Source: Cervus elaphus (lineage: Eukaryota; Chordata; Mammalia; Artiodactyla; Cervidae). From it: DNA of 64,000 bases. The number at the start of each line of letters is the position of its first letter. Within the stretch, counting starts at the first letter, position 1. The position numbers and the translations under genes are program-made. The DNA lies in the NCBI RefSeq assembly GCF_910594005.1, contig NC_057825.1, positions 49,259,037-49,323,036 on the forward strand, written 5' to 3'. The notes beneath the pieces were generated by a model. It was given only the letters and a program-made list of their open reading frames with translations. It made no database searches and was not told where the DNA came from. Positions 57,362-64,000 of this stretch are shown in pieces.

Positions 57362-57566
57362 TGCTTAGTCATTCAGTCATATCCAAATCTTTGAGACCCC
57401 ACGGCCTGCAGCTCACCAGGCTCCTCTGTCCATGGGATTCTCCAGGCAAGAATACTGGAGTGGGTTGCCATGTCCTCCTCCAGGGGATCTTCCCAACCCA
57501 GGGATTTAACCCAGATCTCTCACATTGCAGGCAGTTTCTTTACCTTCTGGGCCAACAGGGAAGCCT
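57362..57566 (-). mobile_element. Bov-tA SINE inside L1
   Basis: Reverse copy 'gcttagtcattcagtcatat' to 'gggccaacagggaagcc', interrupting the L1 ORF2 end. Confidence 0.92.
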
Positions 57567-58000
57567 GCAATTGAATACTACTCAGCCAGTAAAAAAAAAA
57601 AAATTAATAATAAAATAATGTCATTTACAGCAACGTGGATGGAACTAGAGATTATCATACTGAGTGAAATTAGCAAGAAAGAGAAAGACAAATACCATAT
57701 GATACCACTTATGTGTGGAATCTAAAATATGACACAAATGATCTTATCAGTGAAACAGAAATAAACATAGAGAACAGACTTGTGGTTGCCACAGAAAGGA
57801 GAGTTGGGGGAGGAATAGAGTAGGATTTGGGGGTTAGTAGATGCAAACTAGTATATATAAAATGGGTAAACTACAAGGTCTTATTGTATAGCACAGGGAA
57901 CTACATTTAATATCCTTTGATAAAAGCCATAATGTGAAAGAATGTAAAAAAGGATGTGTTTATATGTGTATCTGAATCACTTAGCTATACATTGGAAATT

Positions 58001-59270
58001 CAGTTCAGTTCAGTAGTTAGTTGTGTCTGACTCTTTGCAACCCTGTGAATCACAGCACTCCAGGCCTCCTTGTCCATCACCAATTCCCAGAGTTTACTCA
58101 AACTCATGTCCATCGAGTCGGTGATGCCATCCCAGCCATCTCATCCTCTGCCGTCCCTTCTCCTCCTGCCCCCAATCCCTCCCAGCATCAGGGTCTTTCC
58201 CAATGAGTCAACTCTTCGCATTAGGTGGTGAAACTATTGGAGTTTCAGCTTCAGCATCAGTCCTTCCAATGAATATCCAGGACTGATCTCCTTTAGGATG
58301 GACTGGTTGGATCTCCTTTCAGTCCAAGGGACTCTCAAGAGTCTTCTCCAACACCACAGTTCAAAAGCATCAATTCTTCAGTGCTCAGCTTGCTTCACAG
58401 TCCAACTCTCACATCTATACATGACCACTGGAAAAACCATAGCCTCGACTAGATGGATCTTTGTTGGCAAAGTAATGTCTCTGCTTTTTAATATGCTATC
58501 TAGGTTGGTCATCACTTTCCTTCCAAGGAGTAAGCGTCTTAATTTCATGGCTGCAATCACCATCTGCAGTGATTTTGGAGTCTCCAAACATAAAGTCTGA
58601 CACTGTTTCCACTGTTTCCCCATCTATTTCACATGAGGTGAGGGGACCAGATGCCATGATCTTGGTTTTCTGAATGTTAGCTATAAGCCAACTTTTTCAC
58701 TCTCTTCTTTCACTTTCATCAAGAAGCTCTTTAGTTCTTCTTCACTTTCTGCCATAAGGGTGGTGTCATCTGCATATCTGAGGTTATTGATATTTCTCCC
58801 AGCAGTCTTGATTCCAGCTTATGCTTCTTCCAGCCCAGCATTTCTCATGATGTACTCTGCATATAAGTTAAATAAGCAGGGTGACAATATACAGCCTTGA
58901 CGTACTCCTTTTCCTATTTGGAATCAGTCTGTTGTTCCATGTCCAGTTCTAACTGTTGCTTCCTGACCTGCATACAGGTTTCTCAAGAGGCAGGTCAGGT
59001 GGTCTGGTATTCCCATCTTCTTCAGAATTTTCCACATTTTATTGTGATCTACACAGTCGAAGGCTTTGGCACAGTCAATAAAGCAGAAATAGATGTTTTT
59101 ATGGAACTCTCTTGCTTTTTTGATGATCCAGCGAGTGTTGCCAATTTGATCTCTGGTTCCTCTGCCTTTTCTAAAACCAGCTTGAACATCTGGAAGTTCA
59201 CAGTTCATGTATTGCTGAAACCTGGCTTGGAGAATTTTGAGCTTTACTTTACTAGCATGTGAGATGAGTG
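58001..59270 (-). mobile_element. BovB LINE, 5'-truncated, inserted in L1
   Basis: About 1.27 kb antisense copy with an exact 11-bp duplication cattggaaatt (57990-58000 and 59271-59281). The 3' tail is cagttcagttcagt. On the reverse strand, 58924-59298 keeps RT motifs ('LPDVQAGFRKGRGTRDQIGN', 'FCFIDCAKAFDCVDHNKMW') and 58378-58623 keeps 'MYRCESWTVKQAEH', but frameshifts separate them. Confidence 0.95.
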
Positions 59271-59509
59271 CATTGGAAATTAGCACTTTATAAATCAATT
59301 ATACTTCAAAAAACATTACTTATTCCAGTTCTGATTACCAAGAGAGATAATACAACTGGGTTAGTTAAACAATGTTTCCCTCTTTTTATAGTTGAGAGTG
59401 GCTTGGACAGCTTAAATAAACAGCCAGAGTTTTGATAATTAAACATCAGTAGTTTTTGGTTTCAAACCTCATTCTAAGTCTAAGTGAAAAATAGCCCTAA
59501 CTTGTACAT

Positions 59510-59640
59510 AATCTATCTTGTTAATTTTTAGATGAAGAAACTATTGCTCAGAGTTTAAGAGAATAACCAAGTTAAATATTAGTTAGTAACAGAGGAGGAG
59601 TGAGAATCCAGATTGAGCTGAATGGCTACTAATCCCTTAA
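59510..59640 (+). mobile_element. MIR SINE
   Basis: 'ttagatgaagaaactattgc', 'cagagtttaagagaataacc' and 'gagtgagaatccagattgag' follow the MIR core order. Confidence 0.65.
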
Positions 59641-59774
59641 AACTTCTAATCACAACCTACTTCTTATCATTGTAAGACAAGGGTGTTCTGTTTTCCAAAC
59701 CAAACTACCTAGTCTGTGGTGAATTATGGTGTGAAAATATGTGGTATAGATTATACTTGTTTCTTATGAGAATT

Positions 59775-60390
59775 TAGTTTTTTAGAGCAGTTTTAGGTTT
59801 ACAGCAGAATGGAGAGGGAGCTAGAGATTTCTCACATGTCCCCTCCCCATTGTCAGCATCACTCAGCAGTAGGGGACATTTCTGGCCAAGTGTGAACCTA
59901 TATTGGCACATTGTAATCACCCAAAGTTTATAGGTTATGTTAGGATTCTCTCTTGGTGTTACACAACCTGTGGTTTTGGACAAATGTGTAATGATACATA
60001 TTCTTCATTATGATATCATATAGAGTATTTTGCTGCCCTAAAAATTCTCTGTGCTTCACCTATACATATCTTTTCTCTCCTCCCAATAACCACTGATATT
60101 TGCATGGTCTTCATAGTTTTGCCTTTTCAACAAGTGTCATGTAGTTGGAATCATACAGTATGTATTCTTTTCAGATTGTCTTCTTTTACTTAAATATGAA
60201 TTAAAATTCCTCCATGGTTTTCCATGACTTGTACCACAGTTTATTTGCCCATTTGTCTACTGTAGGATTCCTTGGTTACTTTCAACTTTTAGCACTTATG
60301 AATAAAGCTGTTATAAACATCCTTGTACAAGTTTCTGTGTGGACACATTTTCCTCTCCTTTGGGTAAATACCAAGGAGTGTGAGATTGTA
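59775..60390 (-). mobile_element. Old L1 (L1M-type) 3' part
   Basis: Antisense: 'agagcagttttaggtttaca', 'cattgtaatcacccaaagtt', 'ttggacaaatgtgtaatgat', 'cctaaaaattctctgtgctt', 'aataaagctgttataaacat'. Confidence 0.87.
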
Positions 60391-60819
60391 CTTATTTTAA
60401 AAACTAATCCTATTCTGTAGACTTATTTCTTGTAAAGTCAGAGTTTATTAAGCTGATAGTAGATACTTAGAGCATAAAAGTATCATGTATTTTGGAAGTC
60501 ATTGTCTTACTTGTATGATACATTGTGCTCTTCCAAACAGAATTACCTTGAGCCTTTCTAACATAAATTACATATGAGTGTTAGTATTCTTATCAAAATC
60601 CTACTCTAGAACATATATCAATTTCCTATATTTTGTATTATCATGAGCTTTTGCCAGTGTTGCTAGTAATAATAATTATCATCTAGTGGTGGGAATGGGG
60701 ATGAGGGAAGAGAAAACTTGCTATACTATGAAATCCTGAAATTGCTTTCTGTCCATCTTTTCTTCTGTCCATGTTCCTTCCCTCCCTCTTTTTCTTTCTT
60801 CTTTCCTTTCACTAATATT
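60391..60819. other. Intronic DNA, nothing recognised
   Basis: Ends in a CT-rich tract near 60755-60810. No repeat family or exon recognised. Confidence 0.5.
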
Positions 60820-60900
60820 TATAAATTACCTACAGAATTTCAGCCACTGTGCTAAGCCCTGTGGATACAAAGGGAAAAGATAGTGACCTTAATCAGTTTG
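60820..60900 (-). mobile_element. L2/MIR-type fragment
   Basis: 'cagccactgtgctaagccct' and 'gtggatacaaagggaaaaga' match an antisense L2 or MIR terminus. Confidence 0.5.
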
Positions 60901-61015
60901 ATGTTAAAGAAACTACATTCACCAGGTACCCTCATGGTCTAAACTCCTTTCCTTAAAGAATCAATCCCTCAAATGTCTGCGTTCCCTCAGCTAGCAGTTC
61001 CCACATGTCAAAGTA

Positions 61016-61237
61016 CAGTTGACCCTTGAACAGCATGGTTTTAAACTGGCAGGTCCACTTACATATGGGTTTTTTTAATAAGTACTGCAGTGCTACATCT
61101 TCATGATTGGTTGGATCTGCAGATGTAGAGCCATGGATATGAATATGAAAGGCCAACTATGGGTCTAGAACATCTGTGGATTTTGGTTTCTGCAGTGGAT
61201 CTTGAAGCAATCCTGTGTGTATACCAGTGGACAACTG
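61016..61237. mobile_element. Tigger/MER2-like MITE
   Basis: The termini are inverted: 'cagttgacccttgaacagc' at the left and '..ccagtggacaactg' at the right. TA flanks occur at 61014-61015 and near 61238-61239. The interior has 'gtggattttggtttctgcag'. There is no coding capacity. Confidence 0.75.
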
Positions 61238-61249
61238 TAGTTAATATAT

Positions 61250-61378
61250 ATGTTATTGTTATTCAGTCAGTCAGTCATGTCTGACTCTTTGCGACCCCAT
61301 GGACTGCAGCACCCCGGTTCCCTGATCTTCACTACTCTTGGAGTTTGCTCAAACTCATGTCCATTGACTCAATGATGC
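61250..61378 (-). mobile_element. BovB LINE extreme 3' end
   Basis: Antisense piece 'ttgttattcagtcagtcag' to 'gtccattgactcaatgatgc', immediately beside the Tigger-like MITE. Confidence 0.88.
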
Positions 61379-62219
61379 TGTAATAAAAAGATACAAAGTG
61401 AGATGCCCTAGATAATAAGATAATAGTTCAGAGGTGAGTGAGTGGTCAACGTCTAGTGGACAGCTCTGCCGTTCTCAGCCTGTGGTTTTTACTTCTCGGC
61501 CTGAGGTAGCTGCTCTGCTTTCTCTCAGTGAGTTTACTTCAGAAAGAGGTACAGTGAGCAGGAGAACATAGTCTCAAGGGCACACGTCACAGCCACTCAT
61601 TTCCCGTTGTTCAGAACCTACTTTCTAGAGTATATAATGGCAAAGGGGGCTGGGAATATAGTCTTTGGCTGATTGCCCGTGTGTTCAGCTAATATTCTCA
61701 AAAGGTAGAGGAAGTAGAAAGTAGATGTTATGGACCAACTATCAACTGGCTGCATACCTGTTTTGGCAATTAATTTTTTGGTGCTTACACATGACGTATA
61801 TGTGCTTATATGCTCTCTGACTGGGTTATAAGCATCATGATGACCTGGGAAATTTGGTCATTTTCATGTACCCAATGCATAGCACTATGCTAGACTCATC
61901 TTAGGCCATTGGTAATGCCAGAATGAATTTTTTGAAAATGTTCAAAGACTTAAATGTAGCATTTTTAGTTGATCTGTCACACATTAAAGTACTATTTTAG
62001 GAACTTTATCTCACTGTGGAATTAGGTGTGTTTAGCGTTTGCTTACGTACACTTTTTTTTTTTCCCTCTAAGCCTTCTAAGTACATTTACCTCCAGAAAA
62101 TAAATTGGAACATTTTAAAAAGCATCCAGTAATGTGGAAACAGCCATGAGAACTGAAAAAACTGGAGTGAAGAGCACTATGTCATAAACTGAAAACCACA
62201 TGAATATATACACATATAC
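61379..62219. other. Intronic DNA, nothing recognised
   Basis: No repeat or exon recognised; a T run at 62052-62062. Confidence 0.5.
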
Positions 62220-62424
62220 AGGGACTTCCCATGTGACTCAGTGGTAAAGAATCCACCTGCCAAAGCAAGAGACACAGGAGATGCAGGTTTGATCCCTGGG
62301 TCAGGACGATCCCCTGGAGGAGGAAATGGCAACCACTCCAGTATTCTTGCCTAAAAACACCAGAGAAGTCCACGGGGTCGCAAAGAGTTGGACACGACAG
62401 AATGACCGAGCATGCACACATGCA
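62220..62424 (+). mobile_element. Bov-tA SINE
   Basis: Forward copy 'gggacttcccatgtgactca' to 'tggacacgacagaatgaccg', with a small deletion in the BovA part. Confidence 0.92.
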
Positions 62425-62515
62425 CATACATATGTATACTCACAGACATACATATGTATCTGCTTATGTATATACATGGATATGTATATGTATGTATATA
62501 TCTGTATATCTGTGT
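62425..62515. repeat. (CATA/TATG)n microsatellite after SINE
   Basis: Imperfect tetranucleotide-like run directly at the 3' end of the SINE, probably grown from its tail. Confidence 0.9.
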
Positions 62516-62894
62516 GAGTTTAAGACTGTTTTTTAGGGACAAGTGACATAATCCTATCGAAATTAAGTTCACCAAAAAGGGAAGGTATCCTATGGACAAA
62601 AAGTATCTTGAGGCACCTCTGAGAAACCTCAGGGAGAGCCAGGATCAGGGACTGAGATGCCATGAGTTCCTCCACGTGTCTCAGCTTTGTCCTTCTTTGA
62701 GCCAAATTTTTTTCATGCTGATAACCATCTATTGTTCTGCTGTCCTCAAAGTGCTAACTGGGTGGATACCAATACCATCTGAGTTTCAACAGAGAGGCAG
62801 AGTTAATTCACTCCTTTGTATGAATTAGAATAGAATCTGAGTGCTCTGTTAAGGAGCATCTTGGGTGAGGTGCCCACCTCGTGCAGTAGACTTT
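62516..62894. other. Intronic DNA, nothing recognised
   Basis: No repeat or exon recognised. Confidence 0.5.
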
Positions 62895-63335
62895 TTTCCA
62901 AAGGTGGCTGCCACCAGAGGGTCCATGTTCCTTTGTGGTGTGACTCCATCACTCCTCTCAACAAGAGGCGGAATCTGTTTATCCACCTCTTGGACCTAGG
63001 ATTACTTTATGACTTGCGTTGACTGACCAATTATGGCAGAAGTGACAGTGAGTGAGTTACACCCAGATCTCAAGAGGTTTTATAGCTTTTGATTGTGTCC
63101 TGTTGTAATTAGAAAACCAATGCATGAAGACCCCAAGCTTAAAGACTGAGCTGAAAAAGAAATGCAGCATCCCAGCTGACCCCAGCCCCCAGCCAACAAC
63201 TGGTGCCAATTGCTAAATGTGAGTGAGGGAATTTTCGACCCTCTAGCACAGCTGATCCTGTGGTTGAATGGGCCTGTATGTGTGAATTCAGAGGAATCCT
63301 GCTATCTCTTAACCCATGTCAGAAGATAAGAAAGG
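62895..63335 (+). mobile_element. MaLR (MLT1-type) LTR
   Basis: Old solo-LTR-like sequence: 'tcaacaagaggcggaatctg', 'ttatggcagaagtgacagtg', 'cccagcccccagccaacaac', 'gtgagtgagggaattttcga'. No internal retroviral coding region is present. Confidence 0.72.
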
Positions 63336-63338
63336 ATT

Positions 63339-63359
63339 GTTTTGTTTTGTTTTGTTTTT
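63339..63359. repeat. (TTTTG)n microsatellite
   Basis: Four TTTTG-type units, then a T run, just after the LTR. Confidence 0.95.
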
Positions 63360-64000
63360 CAATGAGTAGTAAGTGACTGTGACAACCTTCTTCTAGTCAT
63401 TGTGTGCCAGGGATGGGGTCACAGAGGAACTGGGCAGTCCTGTGATCACATGTGATGGTTCAAGGCCCCATTCCTAGGAGAGCTTTGGGAAACAACTCTG
63501 AGAAGAAGGCATGGTTATGAGTAAATAGAGCAGTAGGATTGAACTAAAAACTATCTATAAAATCAATGAATGACTACAAAATAGGGCTATTAAATTATTT
63601 TTAAATGCACCTGTTGAGTTGTACCATGCAGGCCTGCAAGGCCTTTACTTTCCCAGCTTCAAGATCAAAGAAAGAATCTGGAGTCAGTGACAGAAACATC
63701 AATGGTTTAATGGATGGGGGAGCCTACCTGTCAGAAGCAAGGTCCTAGAGTGACACCCACTATTTGCATGGCAGGGTAGGGGGAGGGTTACTCGTTATAG
63801 GGGGAATTGACATAAGGTAGGCCCGTCAGTTACCAGGAAAACCTGCAGAAGGGCACACCACTTACAACCCCTTTGAAAAGCTAGTGGGAACAATCACTAG
63901 CTGGGTCCAAGGGCAAGTCTGTATGAAGGTCAGTCAGTCATGTGAGTAGGGTGTAGGTGAAGCAGGCACTGGTCGGGCAGGAAATGTACAGAGAGCAGAA
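63360..64000. other. Intronic DNA, possibly an LTR at the window end
   Basis: Bases from about 63640 are more GC-rich ('gtcagtgacagaaacatcaa', 'agagtgacacccactatttg') and remind me of a ruminant LTR, but the window ends before it can be judged. No coding motif. Confidence 0.35.

Larger units (their letters stand above)
57305..59320 (+). mobile_element. L1 LINE 3' end, split by a SINE and a BovB
   Basis: Three L1 parts: 57305-57361 ('aaataaagaagatgtggtac'), 57567-58000 ('actactcagccagtaaaa', 'gcaacgtggatggaactaga', 'gtatagcacagggaactaca') and 59282-59320 ('aatcaattatacttcaaaaa'). Together they give the ORF2 end and the 3' UTR of one sense L1. Confidence 0.87.

Noticed and set aside
1..64000. 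CRISPR array, operon or prokaryotic mobile system
   Set aside because: Repeats are dispersed eukaryotic retroposons; there are no regularly spaced identical repeats and no bacterial gene organisation.
1..64000. LRRTM1, which is known to lie within a CTNNA2 intron on the opposite strand
   Set aside because: No leucine-rich-repeat coding frame is present on either strand of this window.

Overview
The window is from a ruminant (Pecora) nuclear genome. It is saturated with ruminant-lineage retroposons: BovB (RTE-type LINE), tRNA-headed Bov-tA SINEs, one dimeric BOV-A2 SINE, and artiodactyl L1 tails. Older mammal-wide fossils (L2, MIR, hAT/MER5, Tigger, MaLR) lie between them. There are no bacterial-style operons, rRNA genes or CRISPR arrays. 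Cattle, sheep, goat and deer cannot be told apart from the repeats alone.

One cellular coding segment is supported: a 196-bp internal exon at 27329-27524 on the + strand. It has a canonical acceptor and donor and encodes the conserved N-terminal part of alpha-N-catenin (CTNNA2), in the region that contributes to beta-catenin binding. The rest of the window is therefore read as the end of one very large CTNNA2 intron (1-27328) and the start of the next (27525-64000). No promoter, first exon, last exon or independent gene was found.

Layout. 1-13 kb: L1 tail, SINEs, an L2 and a MIR each split by a SINE, a Tigger remnant split by a SINE, an antisense L1 3' end, and a BovB with a long open reverse-transcriptase frame (12.3-13.5 kb). 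13.5-27 kb: a quiet stretch, a Tigger-like MITE, two SINEs stacked on one target site, BovB and L1 fragments, a 2.2-kb internal BovB fragment, a BOV-A2 nested in a Bov-tA, then 1.3 kb of repeat-poor DNA before the exon. 27-44 kb: exon, a small perfect hairpin, old L1, BovB pieces, L2, MIR and SINEs. 44.3-47.05 kb: a Tigger DNA transposon with both terminal inverted repeats, a decayed transposase, and SINE and BovB insertions. 47-64 kb: L1 copies, one a textbook twin-primed insertion, a tail-to-tail SINE pair, an L1/SINE/BovB nest, a CHR-type SINE, hAT and Tigger fossils, and a MaLR LTR.

I found no new biological system. The most informative signals are the insertion histories that can be read from target-site duplications, and the strong antisense bias of BovB relative to the host gene. 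Repeat boundaries were read by eye and are usually good to about 5-20 bases, except where an exact target-site duplication is quoted. Family names rest on recalled consensus sequences, not on a database search.
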